Shown here: one piece after another, positions 48,024 to 56,451 of the stretch
How the letters are laid out: each line of letters starts with the position of its first letter
Numbering within the stretch: position 1 is the first letter of the stretch
NCBI RefSeq assembly: GCF_029888045.1
Contig: NZ_JARXRN010000028.1
Location: forward strand, 515,678-579,677
Origin: Luteimonas rhizosphaericola
GTDB taxonomy: Bacteria; Pseudomonadota; Gammaproteobacteria; Xanthomonadales; Xanthomonadaceae
Direction: 5' to 3'
DNA: 64,000 nt
Program-made: the position numbers and the translations under genes
Notes under the pieces: generated by a model
What the model saw: the letters and a program-made list of their open reading frames with translations, nothing else
What the model was told of the DNA's origin: nothing
The model's database searches: none

Positions 48024-50264
48024 ATGTCGGGCTGGATGCGACTGTGTGGGTGCGGGCTGGTGCTGCTGTGCGGGCCGGCATGGGCGGTGGAGATCGATGG
48101 CACGATCGCGCCGGGCGAGTGGGACACGGCCACCGCGATCGACGATTTCCGCATGGTGCAGCCACTGACCGGCGCGCCGGCGTCCCAGCCGACGCGGGCC
48201 TGGGTGATGGCGACGCCAGACGGCCTGGCGGTGGCGTTCCGCAACACCCAGCCCCCGGAGGTGCCGCGCACGCGGCAGAAGGTGCGGCGCGATTTCGACG
48301 AGCAGGTCGACCGGGTCAACGTCTTCGTCGATTTCGATGGCGACGGCCGCACCGGCTACGCCTTTACCGTCAGTTCCACCGGCGGCATCGCCGACGAGAT
48401 CATCACCAACGAAAGCCAGTTCAGCAGCGACTGGGACGGGTTGTGGCGGCACGCGGTGGCCGAGGACGAGTCGGGCTGGTCGGCCGAGCTGCTGATCCCG
48501 TGGCATACCGCGCCGATGCGCGATGGCAGCGACGGCGAGCGCACGCTGAAGCTGTACCTGGCGCGCGTGGTCGGTTCCACCGGCGAACGCATGGCCTGGC
48601 CCGAGGCGAGCTTCGAACGCTCGCGCTTCCTGTCGGACTTCGCCCCGCTGACCGTCACCCAGTACAGCCAGTCCCTGCTCGCGGTGACCCCGTACGTGTC
48701 GGGCCTGTACGACAACGTGGGCGGCGACAGCCAGGGCAATGCGGGCATGGACCTGTTCTGGAAGCCGAACGGCCGCATCCAGCTCTCGGCCACGGTCAAC
48801 CCGGATTTCGGCCAGGTCGAAAGCGACGACCTGGTGGTCAATTTCAGCGCCACCGAGACCTTTGTCAGCGACAAGCGCCCGTTCTTCACCGAGAACCAGG
48901 GCATCTTCGAATACACCACGCCTTCCGACTTCAGCCAGCTGCTCTACACCCGCCGCGTCGGCGGGCCCGCGGACGACGGCGGTGGCGCCAGCGACATCAC
49001 CGCCGCGCTCAAGCTCAACGGCAGCCTGGGCGCGGCGAAATACGGCCTGTTCTCCGCCGACGAGGCGGGCGAAGCCGGGCGCAGCTTCCATGCGCTGCGG
49101 CTGGTGCGCGATTTCAGCACGCAGAACCTCGGCATGATGATGACCCGGGTCGAGCGGCCGTTCCTGGATCGCGAGGCAAGCGTGCTCGGCGTCGACCACG
49201 ACTGGCGCCCCAGCGCGCGCTGGAACGTGCGCAGCCGGGTGTTCGGCAGCCGCGTCGAGCAGGATGGCGCCCGCACCAGCGACCTCGGCGCGACCGTGTG
49301 GGCCGATTACGAGATGGACCGCGGCTGGCGCCAGCAGTGGATCGCGATGCACTTCGGCAACGAACTCGAGATCAACGACGCCGGTTATCTCTCGCGTAAC
49401 AGCACCAACTACCTGCACTGGCAGGTCTCGCGCCGCTTCACCGACCTGCCCGACACCTCGCGCTACGCCTCCACCGACTGGCGTTGGCGGGTCAGCAGCA
49501 ACCACAACAACCGTGGCCAGAAGCTCAACGACCAGTTCCGCATGAGCCGCGAAGGGCGCCTGCGCGACGGCAGCTACGAGTACGCCCAGATCAACGTCAA
49601 CAGCGCCGGCATCAGCGACCTGCTGCTGCGCGGCAACGGCATCGTGCGCCTGCCGGCGAACTTCAACGCGTATTACGAGTACGAACGCCCGCGCAAGGGG
49701 CGCTGGGCGCACGACGTGGAGGCCGAACTGTTCGGCGGCGGCCTGGCCGGCAACGACCGGCTGGGCGGCTCGCTGTGGTACGGCGCGACCTACTTCGTCA
49801 GCGACGCCTTCAGCCTCAACGCCGGCGCGATCCTGATCCAGCGTCCGGACTGGCTGATCTGGCAGGGCGCCGATAACGGCGACCTGGTCGGCGCTTTCGA
49901 CGGCAAGGAGGCCAAGCTGCTGGCCGGGCTGGACTGGACCATCGATCCGCGCCAGGAGCTGCGGGTGAAGCTGCAGGCGATCGGCATCGACGCGAACGCG
50001 CGCCACGCGTGGCGCTTCGACCCGGCGGGCAACGCGATCGCCGCGACCGACACGGTCGAGGACTTCAGCGTGCGCAACCTCGCCTTCCAGATCCGCTATC
50101 GCTACGAACTGGCGCCGCTGTCCTACCTGTACGTGGTGTACGGCCGCGGTGGCTTCGACCGCAGCACCATTGCCGATGGCGTGGACGAGGCGCTGGTGGA
50201 CAGCTTCGACCTGCGCGACGACGAGCAGCTGATGGTCAAGCTCAGCTACCGCTTCGAACTGTAG
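48024..50264 (+). CDS. DUF5916/CBM9-like outer membrane beta-barrel protein
   Basis: This 746-residue protein has a signal peptide ending about CGPAWAVE. Residues about 25-215 form a CBM9-like domain (IDGTIAPGEWDTATAIDDF, WVMATPDGLAVAFRN, VNVFVDFDGDGRTGYAFTV), followed by the DUF5916 region with NPDFGQVESDDLVVNFSATE and DKRPFFTENQGIFEY. The rest is alternating beta strands with aromatic girdles and ends YRFEL, whose terminal strand is typical of outer-membrane barrels. A GAGGGG ribosome site favours the ATG over an in-frame GTG at 48000. Function is unknown; such proteins are widespread in Xanthomonadaceae and Bacteroidetes. A TAGCCT -10-like box lies at 47986-47991. Confidence 0.87.
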   Translation: MSGWMRLCGCGLVLLCGPAWAVEIDGTIAPGEWDTATAIDDFRMVQPLTGAPASQPTRAWVMATPDGLAVAFRNTQPPEVPRTRQKVRRDFDEQVDRVNVFVDFDGDGRTGYAFTVSSTGGIADEIITNESQFSSDWDGLWRHAVAEDESGWSAELLIPWHTAPMRDGSDGERTLKLYLARVVGSTGERMAWPEASFERSRFLSDFAPLTVTQYSQSLLAVTPYVSGLYDNVGGDSQGNAGMDLFWKPNGRIQLSATVNPDFGQVESDDLVVNFSATETFVSDKRPFFTENQGIFEYTTPSDFSQLLYTRRVGGPADDGGGASDITAALKLNGSLGAAKYGLFSADEAGEAGRSFHALRLVRDFSTQNLGMMMTRVERPFLDREASVLGVDHDWRPSARWNVRSRVFGSRVEQDGARTSDLGATVWADYEMDRGWRQQWIAMHFGNELEINDAGYLSRNSTNYLHWQVSRRFTDLPDTSRYASTDWRWRVSSNHNNRGQKLNDQFRMSREGRLRDGSYEYAQINVNSAGISDLLLRGNGIVRLPANFNAYYEYERPRKGRWAHDVEAELFGGGLAGNDRLGGSLWYGATYFVSDAFSLNAGAILIQRPDWLIWQGADNGDLVGAFDGKEAKLLAGLDWTIDPRQELRVKLQAIGIDANARHAWRFDPAGNAIAATDTVEDFSVRNLAFQIRYRYELAPLSYLYVVYGRGGFDRSTIADGVDEALVDSFDLRDDEQLMVKLSYRFEL

Positions 50265-50276
50265 GCGCCGCGCGGG

Positions 50277-50969
50277 TCAGGGCGACGCGGCCTCGCGGAG
50301 GTCGGCCGAGGCGATGTGCCAGGCGCGCTGCTCCGCGCTGGCGCCGTCGACCACCGCACGCCGCAGCACGTAGCGGCCGGCGAGCCGCTGTACGCTGCCG
50401 TCGCCGCGGGTGGTGGTCACCGTGACCGGCACTTCAACGTAGCGCGAGCCGGCCGCCGCCTCCACCGGTTCGGGCGCGCCGTAGGTCACTTCCAGCGCGG
50501 TCGTGTCGCGGAAGCCCGCGGCGAATCCGTCCGGATCCTGGCCGCTGGCGCGGCCGCCGTCCGACCACGCCGCGTAGGCGCGCGCATAGTCGCGGGCCTG
50601 GATCGCGGCGTAGTACGCGCGCAGCGTGGCCTCAGCGTCCGCGGGCGTCGGCTCGGCCGTGGGCTCGACCGCGGCCTCGACGGGTGCAGGCGTGGCCAGG
50701 CCGGTCTCGGGATTGTCCTCGAGCGGGACCGTGCCGGGCGCGGCGTCGACGGGCAGCAGGTCGGGCGGAGGCGGCGGCGCGGCGCCGGCCAGCGGCACAT
50801 CGCCGGGGCCCGGCCGCTCGGGCATCCCGGTGATCGCGCCATCGGTCGCGCGCGGTTGCGGGAGGGGCGCGGCGTCGGCGTCCGCGGCATCGCCGGGCGC
50901 CTGCGTCGCCTCGTCGCCGCGGCAGGACGCCAGCAGTGCCGCAGCCAGCGCCAGCGTGGCCATCTTCAT
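50277..50969 (-). CDS. Ala/Pro-rich lipoprotein with C-terminal DUF-like domain
   Basis: The 230-residue product has a signal peptide ending in LLASC, a lipobox. A long Ala/Pro/Gly linker (about 20-110) leads to a domain of about 110 residues with TLRAYYAAIQARDYARAYAAW (a helical pattern like the SnoaL/NTF2-like stress domains) and YVEVPVTVTTTRGDG, RLAGRYVLRRAVVDG. This suggests an NTF2-like fold. It is convergent with the DUF5916 gene and 37 bases after the next minus-strand gene, so probably co-transcribed with it. Confidence 0.75.
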   Translation of the reverse strand: MKMATLALAAALLASCRGDEATQAPGDAADADAAPLPQPRATDGAITGMPERPGPGDVPLAGAAPPPPPDLLPVDAAPGTVPLEDNPETGLATPAPVEAAVEPTAEPTPADAEATLRAYYAAIQARDYARAYAAWSDGGRASGQDPDGFAAGFRDTTALEVTYGAPEPVEAAAGSRYVEVPVTVTTTRGDGSVQRLAGRYVLRRAVVDGASAEQRAWHIASADLREAASP

Positions 50970-51006
50970 CAGCGCCGGCCTGGAGGAGTCGCGAACGCCG
51001 GCCACG

Positions 51007-51570
51007 TCAGCGCTCCAGGTGCACGACGACGGTGCCGCCTTCGATGCCCACGTCGCCGATGCGGCGTCCGGCGGGCAGCTTGTCGAGCAGGTCGTCGTCG
51101 AGGCGGTACACCGGTTCGCTGCGCGCCAGTTCGCCCAGCAGGCTGTTGACCACGCCGCGCGCGCCGCCGCGCAGCAGTTCGCCCGAGCCCGGCAGTTCGA
51201 ACTGCAGCAGCTCCGGTGCGTCCAGGTGCAGGCCCTGAGTCGCGGTGTCGTAGCGCAGGCCGCTGGCCAGCGCGAGCCGGCCGCTGGTCGCGCCTTCGCC
51301 GCCGAGCGCGCCGAGGCCGAGGTCGAACTCCATCCGCAGCCGCGAGTCGCCCGGCGGAATCGAGACGCGGGGATTGGCCAGGGTCACGGTGACCAGGCCG
51401 CCGAGCTTGTCGAAATCACGTGGAAACCGGCGGTCGAGCTGGCGCTGCAGCTGGCCGGGCGTCACCGCGACCTGGTCGTTCAACCAGGCCGAGACCGCGC
51501 CCAGCGTGGCGCAGCCGGCGAGCAGCGAAAGCAGGATCAGGGCGAGCGCGACAAGCGGGGTGCGACGCAT
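51007..51570 (-). CDS. DUF1439 family lipoprotein (YceB-like)
   Basis: This 187-residue protein begins MRRTPLVALALILL with lipobox LLAGC. The mature domain has VTPGQLQRQLDRRFPRDFDKLGG, LANPRVSIPPGDSRLRMEFDL and repeated amphipathic beta strands, the pattern of DUF1439 lipoproteins such as E. coli YceB, a lipid-binding BPI/SMP-like tubular fold. Function is not settled. It is the middle gene of a run of minus-strand envelope genes. Confidence 0.82.
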   Translation of the reverse strand: MRRTPLVALALILLSLLAGCATLGAVSAWLNDQVAVTPGQLQRQLDRRFPRDFDKLGGLVTVTLANPRVSIPPGDSRLRMEFDLGLGALGGEGATSGRLALASGLRYDTATQGLHLDAPELLQFELPGSGELLRGGARGVVNSLLGELARSEPVYRLDDDLLDKLPAGRRIGDVGIEGGTVVVHLER

Positions 51571-51641
51571 GGAAGGTCCTCGGGCGAACGGCTGGCGACA
51601 GTGTGCCGGCGGCGGCTGAACGCCTGCTCCACGCGCAGGGG

Positions 51642-52073
51642 TCAGCGCAGGGCCGGCAGTGCCTCGCGCCGGGGCTGCAGCCACGCCAGCAGCATGCCCA
51701 GCAGCAGCATCGCCAGCGTACCGAGCACGACCTGGCGGGCGACCAGTGCACCCGGGAGCGGCTGTACCGCGTACTGCAGCAGGCTGCCGGGAACGGTGGA
51801 GAACAGCGCCATCGCCAGGCCGAAGCGAAGGCCCTGGCGCAAGGTGGCGCGGCCGCGGTCCACGCCCTGCGCGAAGATCCAGGTCATCGCGAACCCGACC
51901 AGTCCATGCGCCAGCAGCAGCCAGCCGACGTATCGGGCGCCGACGTCGGCGCTGCGGTACATCGGGCCCAGCGCCGCATAGTCCGGCCCCAGCAGGAAGG
52001 CGTGGATCACGAACGTCAGCAGCAGCGCCGCGAACGACACCACCAGCCCGCAGATCCAGAACCGCTTGCCCAT
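51642..52073 (-). CDS. Four-helix membrane protein of unknown function
   Basis: The 143-residue protein has four hydrophobic segments: FWICGLVVSFAALLLTFVI, YVGWLLLAHGLVGFAMTWIF, the stretch GLAMALFSTVPGSLLQYAV, and VLGTLAMLLLGMLLAWL. The arrangement resembles small proteins annotated only as hypothetical in Xanthomonadaceae. No catalytic motif is seen. It lies between two predicted envelope proteins and is 34 bases from the upstream gene. Confidence 0.72.
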   Translation of the reverse strand: MGKRFWICGLVVSFAALLLTFVIHAFLLGPDYAALGPMYRSADVGARYVGWLLLAHGLVGFAMTWIFAQGVDRGRATLRQGLRFGLAMALFSTVPGSLLQYAVQPLPGALVARQVVLGTLAMLLLGMLLAWLQPRREALPALR

Positions 52074-52107
52074 CGCAACCCCCGCCGCGCGCGCAGATGC
52101 GGCCATG

Positions 52108-52665
52108 CTACTGCGGCGGAAGAACCGGGTCGACCGCGGCGCCGGTGATGCGCCAAGCCTCCTGCGCGGGCACGTAACGCAGTTCGTACCAGCCCGAATA
52201 GCGGTGGACCGGAGCATCGCCGACACCGATCCGCAGCTCCACCGGGATCCGCACGGAGGAGGGCACCGGATCGCCGTCGAGCACGTGCGGAGACCGGTTG
52301 CGCGTGCGCAGGCGTCGCGGCGGACCGGACAGCTCGCGCAGGCCGGCTTCGTCGGCGTCGACCGTCGGCGCGCCATCGATCCAGAAGGCGTCCGCCGCCG
52401 CGTGGTCCTCGGGCAGTTGGGCGAGGTAGCGGTGCAGGGTGGAGACCGCGGCACGCATCGCCGCGTCGTGGCGGGCGCGCAACGCGGCCTCGGCTTCCGC
52501 CTGCGCCTGCGCGCGTGCCGCCACGCGCGCCTCGGACCGCGATGCGTTCGCGTCGGACCCCGCGGCCGGCGGCACGTCCGCCGCATCGCGGTCGCAGCCG
52601 CGTATCACCAGCACGCACGCGGCAAGGCCCAGCGCGACGGCCACGAGTGCGCGCATGCGCGACAC
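52108..52665 (-). CDS. Putative membrane-anchored or exported protein of unknown function
   Basis: This 185-residue protein starts with a hydrophobic segment (ALVAVALGLAACVLVIRG) that is either a signal anchor or a lipobox-bearing signal (LAAC). An Ala/Glu/Arg helical region (about 40-85) precedes a small domain with FWIDGAPTVDADEAGLREL and HRYSGWYELRYVPAQEAWRITG. GGAG lies nine bases before a GTG start; an ATG three codons later is the alternative. Function is unknown. Confidence 0.7.
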   Translation of the reverse strand: MSRMRALVAVALGLAACVLVIRGCDRDAADVPPAAGSDANASRSEARVAARAQAQAEAEAALRARHDAAMRAAVSTLHRYLAQLPEDHAAADAFWIDGAPTVDADEAGLRELSGPPRRLRTRNRSPHVLDGDPVPSSVRIPVELRIGVGDAPVHRYSGWYELRYVPAQEAWRITGAAVDPVLPPQ

Positions 52666-52680
52666 CGGAGAGATCTCCGC

Positions 52681-53334
52681 TCAGCCGGTCGCCGAGCGGA
52701 ATTCCTGCTCGAGGCGCTGCTTCAGCGCGTCGTCGAGCTTGAGCTGGCGCGCGAGTTCGTCCAGGTAGGCGCGCTCCATGTAACTCTGCTCGTCCGCGGC
52801 AACCAGGCTGGCGAGGTACATCTCCGAGGCGATCTCGGGCGTGGAGGCCGAGCGCGCCACCTCGGCCGGGTCGAGCGGCTTCTCCAGTTCGGCCTTGAGC
52901 CACTGCTGCACTTCGGCCTCCGGCGCGATCCGGGCGAACTCGCCCTCGATCACCTCGCGCTCGCGCGCGTCGATGTGGCCGTCGGCCTTGGCCGCCGCGA
53001 CCAGCGCGCGCAGGATCGCCTCGCCGTGCAGGTTCGCCTGTGGCGGCGGCAGGCGGTCGACGGTCTGCGGCTGCACCGCCGCGCCCTGCTGCGCCCTGTA
53101 ATCGCCGTAGGCGCGATAGGCCATCATCCCCAGCGCGGCGAGGCCGCCGTAGGTGGCGAGCTTGCGCGTGGTCTTGTTGCGTCCCAGCAGCAGCCCGAGG
53201 GCGCCGCCGCCGAGCGCGCCCTTGCCGAAGTCGGAGCCGAGCATGCCGCCGAGGCCGCCGCGGCCGTCGTTGCCGGTGATCGACGTGGGAGCGGCGGACT
53301 TGAGCAGGTGGTCGAGGAATCCGTTGAGGCTCAT
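52681..53334 (-). CDS. DUF533 / TerB-like protein with Gly-rich N-terminus
   Basis: The 217-residue protein has a Gly-rich segment (GGLGGMLGSDFGKGALGGGALGLLLG, split by short strands), one hydrophobic helix (LATYGGLAALGMMAYRAYG) and a helical domain with LVAAAKADGHIDAREREVIEG, the acidic motif of the TerB-like/DUF533 family. E. coli YebE is a relative, an inner-membrane protein induced by envelope stress. The DGHID site may bind divalent metal. It is the first of the run of minus-strand envelope genes following the HU terminator. Confidence 0.87.
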   Translation of the reverse strand: MSLNGFLDHLLKSAAPTSITGNDGRGGLGGMLGSDFGKGALGGGALGLLLGRNKTTRKLATYGGLAALGMMAYRAYGDYRAQQGAAVQPQTVDRLPPPQANLHGEAILRALVAAAKADGHIDAREREVIEGEFARIAPEAEVQQWLKAELEKPLDPAEVARSASTPEIASEMYLASLVAADEQSYMERAYLDELARQLKLDDALKQRLEQEFRSATG

Positions 53335-53391
53335 GGCGGGTATCCGATGGGTCGGGGGAGGGGAGGCACGCATCCTACCCCCGGAAACGAA

Positions 53392-53416
53392 AACGGGACG
53401 GCAAGGCCGTCCCGTT
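53392..53416 (-). terminator. Intrinsic terminator of the HU-like gene
   Basis: A perfect 10-bp stem, AACGGGACGG and CCGTCCCGTT, with a five-base loop, 26 bases after the stop of the HU-like gene. On the minus strand the stem runs into TTTTCGTTTCC, a usable U-rich tail for this genome. It is the clearest terminator in the window. Confidence 0.85.
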
Positions 53417-53442
53417 CCCGGTGTCGCTGGAGCGTGCCCGGA

Positions 53443-53823
53443 TCAGGCAGCGGCGTCCTTGAGCTTCTTCAGCGGGCGCACCTTGACCTTCACCGAGGCG
53501 GGCTTGGCGGCGAACCACTGCTCTTCCTTGGTGAACGGGTTGATGCCCTTGCGCTTCGGCTTGGCCGGCACGCTGACGGCGCTGAACTTGGCGACGCCCG
53601 GCAGGGTGAAGCTGCCCGCGCCCTTCTTGTTGAGCGAGCCGTGGATCGCGCCCTCGAGCGCGCCCATCACGGCGCGGACGTCCTTGGCGGCGACGCCGGT
53701 GCTGTCGGCGATGTGGGCCACCAGGCCCGACTTGCTCAACGGATCCTTGATCGCCTTCGGCGCGGCAGGCTTGGCGGCCTTCTTCGGGGCTGCCTTCTTG
53801 GCAGGAGCCTTCTTCTTTGCCAT
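53443..53823 (-). CDS. HU/IHF-family DNA-binding protein with lysine/alanine/proline-rich N-terminal tail
   Basis: This 126-residue nucleoid protein has an N-terminal tail of about 25 residues made of Lys, Ala and Pro (KKKAPAKKAAPKKAAKP), like the C-terminal tail of histone H1. The HU-like body follows: LSKSGLVAHIADSTGV, VRAVMGALEGAIHGSLNKKG, FTLPGVAKFSAVSVPAKPKRKGINPFTKEE (read as GKGINPFTKE region, here RKGINPFTKEE) and a basic end. The DNA-contacting arm with NPFTKE and a preceding basic loop is intact. It has its own terminator and no co-transcribed neighbour. The tail is a plausible target for lysine modification. Confidence 0.9.
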   Translation of the reverse strand: MAKKKAPAKKAAPKKAAKPAAPKAIKDPLSKSGLVAHIADSTGVAAKDVRAVMGALEGAIHGSLNKKGAGSFTLPGVAKFSAVSVPAKPKRKGINPFTKEEQWFAAKPASVKVKVRPLKKLKDAAA

Positions 53824-53948
53824 GGGTCTGTGTTCCCTCGTCAGTGTCTGTGGTCTGCGTTGTCTTGTGGCCGAACGTGCCGGCAGGCGCAATGTAGGGC
53901 ATCCGCCACCCGCCGCCAATAGGAAAAGCGGAAAAAATGCCGCTTTTT

Positions 53949-54368
53949 TCAGGGCCGATGAGCGCGCCGCGCCCGGCGGCCGATCGGCGGCCATCGCCAC
54001 CAGCACAGCGCGACCAGAGCGGCGAACGCAGTGTAGGCGGCCACGAACGTCCACCACGGCGCGTCGAAGAAGATCAGGCGCGACAGCCAGTACTGGATGA
54101 AGGAATCGCCGTAAGTGGCCTGCCCTGCTCGGTTTCGCAGCGACTGCTCCCACGTCGTCAGCGGGCACAGGCGCCCCAGCCAGGCCTGCAGCACGATCAC
54201 CAGCATCAGCGCCAGATGCGTCGCGCGCATCGCGAACCCGCGCACCCAGCGCCATCCCAGCGGGCCGCCGACCACCACCGCCAGGGTGAACAGCACCACG
54301 AACGCGACCACGCCCACGTGCAGCGCAAGGATGGCGTCGGCCAGCAGGGCGGCGGCGCGCGGCGTCAT
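53949..54368 (-). CDS. DUF2784 family membrane protein
   Basis: The 139-residue protein has four membrane helices: LLADAILALHVGVVAFVVLF, the Ala/Leu-rich LALMLVIVLQAWLG, and two near the C-terminus (WWTFVAAYTAFAALVALCWW). Between helices two and three it has the family's conserved CPLTTWEQSLR, with YGDSFIQYWLSRLIFF after it. This is the DUF2784 pattern. The role is unknown. It follows the EF-G-like gene by 19 bases and is probably in the same transcript. Confidence 0.88.
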   Translation of the reverse strand: MTPRAAALLADAILALHVGVVAFVVLFTLAVVVGGPLGWRWVRGFAMRATHLALMLVIVLQAWLGRLCPLTTWEQSLRNRAGQATYGDSFIQYWLSRLIFFDAPWWTFVAAYTAFAALVALCWWRWPPIGRRARRAHRP

Positions 54369-54387
54369 CGACACGGGCGACGCGCGC

Positions 54388-56451
54388 TCATTCGTCCTCG
54401 TGGCCGGGCCGCCACGCCGCCACCAGTGCCTGCTGCACCTGCGGCGGCACCGGTTCGTAGTGGCTGAAGTCGAGCGCGTAGCGGCCGCGGCCGGCGGTGA
54501 TCGACTTGAGCTCGGCCGCATAGCCTTCGAGCTCCGACAGCGGTACCTGCGCGCTGACCGCGATCTCGCCGCTGCCGGCGGCGTCCGTGCCGTTGATGCG
54601 CGCGCGCTTGGCCGCCAGCCCGCCGCTGATGTCGCCCATGTGCGCCTCGGGCGCGCTCACCTCCAGGTCGACGATCGGTTCGAGCACCTGCGGCCTGGCC
54701 TTGGCCACCGCGTCGAGGAAGGCCTTGCGCCCGGCGGCGACGAAGGCGACCTCCTTGCTGTCCACCGGGTGGTGCTTGCCGTCGTACACCACCACCCGCA
54801 GGTCCTGCATCGGATAGCCCGCGACCGCGCCGGAGGCCAGTACCTGGCGCACCCCCTTCTCCACCGCGGGCAGGAACTGGCCCGGGATCACGCCGCCCTT
54901 GACCTCGTCCACGAACTCGAAGCCGGCGCCGCGCGGCAGCGGTTCGATCCGCATGAACACCTCGCCGAACTGTCCGGCGCCGCCGGTCTGCTTCTTGTGC
55001 CGGTGGTGGCCCTCGGCACGCGCGGCGATGGTCTCGCGATAGGCGATGCGCGGGGGGCGGGTGCGCACGTCCAGCGCGAAGCGGTCGCGCAGGCGTTCGA
55101 GCTGCACCCGAAGATGCAGGTCGGACAGGCCGCGGATCACGGTCTCGTTGGTCTCGGCCTCGTGCTCGACCTGGAAGCACGGATCCTCCTCGGCCAGCTT
55201 GTGCAGGGCGTTGGCGAGCTTCTGCTCCTGGCCCTTGCTGCCGGCCTCGATCGCCAGCCCGAACATCGGCCGCGGGAACGCCACCGGCGCGAGATGGATC
55301 TGGTCCTCGTCGTGGCTGTCGTGCAGCACCGCGTCCACGTGCAGTTCGTCCACCTTCGCTACAGCGGCGATGTCGCCGGGAATGGCCCGGTCGACCTCGA
55401 CGTGCTCGCGACCCTGCAGCCGGAACAGGTGCCCGACCTTGAACGGCTTGCGCCCGTCGTCGACGAACAGCTGGCTGTCGCGGCGCACCGTGCCCTGGTA
55501 CACGCGGAACACGCCGAGCTTGCCGACGAAAGGATCGTGGACGATGCGGAACACGTCGGCGACCACGTGCGCCTCCGCATCGGGGGTGGTGGCGATCGGC
55601 TGCGCGGCGAAGCCGCTGCCCTTCACGAACGGCGGCGGATTGGCTTCGCCCGGGTGCGGGAACAGGCGCTCGGCCACGTCCAGCAGTTCGCGCACGCCGG
55701 CGCCGGTGCGCGCGGACGCGAAGCACACCGGCACCAGGTGGCCCTCGCGCAGGCACTGCTCGAACGCGTCGTGCAGTTCGGCGCCGGTGAGTCCGGATTC
55801 GCCGAGTTCCAGGTAGTGGTCCATCACCGTTTCGTTCACCTCGACCACCTGGTCGAGGATGCGCTGGTGCCAGTCCGCCACCGGGCCCAGGTCGCTGTCG
55901 CCGTCGGCCTGGCCGAAGCAGTCCACCACGCGCGCGCCGCCGCCGGCGGGCAGGTTGAGCGGCAGCACGGTGCTGCCGAACGCGTCACGCAGCTGGGCCA
56001 GCGTGCGCGCCGGGTCGGCGCCGTCGACATCGATGCGGTTGACCACGATCGCGCGGCACAGCCCGCGCTCGCGCGCGCGCTCCATCATCCGGCGGGTGCC
56101 GTGCTCCACGCCCGCGGCGGCATCCACCACCACCAGCGCGGTCTCGACCGCGTCCAGCGCCGCCAGCGCGGGGCCGCGGAAATCGGGATAGCCGGGCAGG
56201 TCGACCAAGTTGAGGTGGACCGCCTCGCCGGACGCGGCCGCATGGTCGAGGCTGGCGATCGCGGCATCGATCGAGTGTCCGCGCTGCTTCTCGATCGGGT
56301 CGAAGTCGGACACGGTGTTCCCGCGTTCGACGGTGCCTGCCGTCTGCAGTGCGCCGCCGGCATGCAGCAGGGCTTCGAACAGGGTGGTCTTGCCGGCGCC
56401 GGGGTGGCCCGCGAGGGCCACGTTGCGGATCTGTGCGGTCGAGTAGGGCAT
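54388..56451 (-). CDS. fusA2: EF-G-like translational GTPase (EF-G2/FusA2 type)
   Basis: The 687-residue protein has all five EF-G domains. G1 is HPGAGKTT (about 16-23) instead of HxDHGKTT, G3 is DLPGYPDF (84-91) with Tyr88 where canonical EF-G has the catalytic-site His (DTPGHVDF), and G4 is NRID in place of NKMD. Domain IV contains HHRHKKQTGGAGQFGEV, with the conserved GG.GQF, and domain V has PEAHMGDISGGLAAKRARI. This set marks the EF-G-like family lacking a known role in elongation. It is not next to rpsL/rpsG, so the housekeeping EF-G is elsewhere. Confidence 0.9.
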   Translation of the reverse strand: MPYSTAQIRNVALAGHPGAGKTTLFEALLHAGGALQTAGTVERGNTVSDFDPIEKQRGHSIDAAIASLDHAAASGEAVHLNLVDLPGYPDFRGPALAALDAVETALVVVDAAAGVEHGTRRMMERARERGLCRAIVVNRIDVDGADPARTLAQLRDAFGSTVLPLNLPAGGGARVVDCFGQADGDSDLGPVADWHQRILDQVVEVNETVMDHYLELGESGLTGAELHDAFEQCLREGHLVPVCFASARTGAGVRELLDVAERLFPHPGEANPPPFVKGSGFAAQPIATTPDAEAHVVADVFRIVHDPFVGKLGVFRVYQGTVRRDSQLFVDDGRKPFKVGHLFRLQGREHVEVDRAIPGDIAAVAKVDELHVDAVLHDSHDEDQIHLAPVAFPRPMFGLAIEAGSKGQEQKLANALHKLAEEDPCFQVEHEAETNETVIRGLSDLHLRVQLERLRDRFALDVRTRPPRIAYRETIAARAEGHHRHKKQTGGAGQFGEVFMRIEPLPRGAGFEFVDEVKGGVIPGQFLPAVEKGVRQVLASGAVAGYPMQDLRVVVYDGKHHPVDSKEVAFVAAGRKAFLDAVAKARPQVLEPIVDLEVSAPEAHMGDISGGLAAKRARINGTDAAGSGEIAVSAQVPLSELEGYAAELKSITAGRGRYALDFSHYEPVPPQVQQALVAAWRPGHEDE

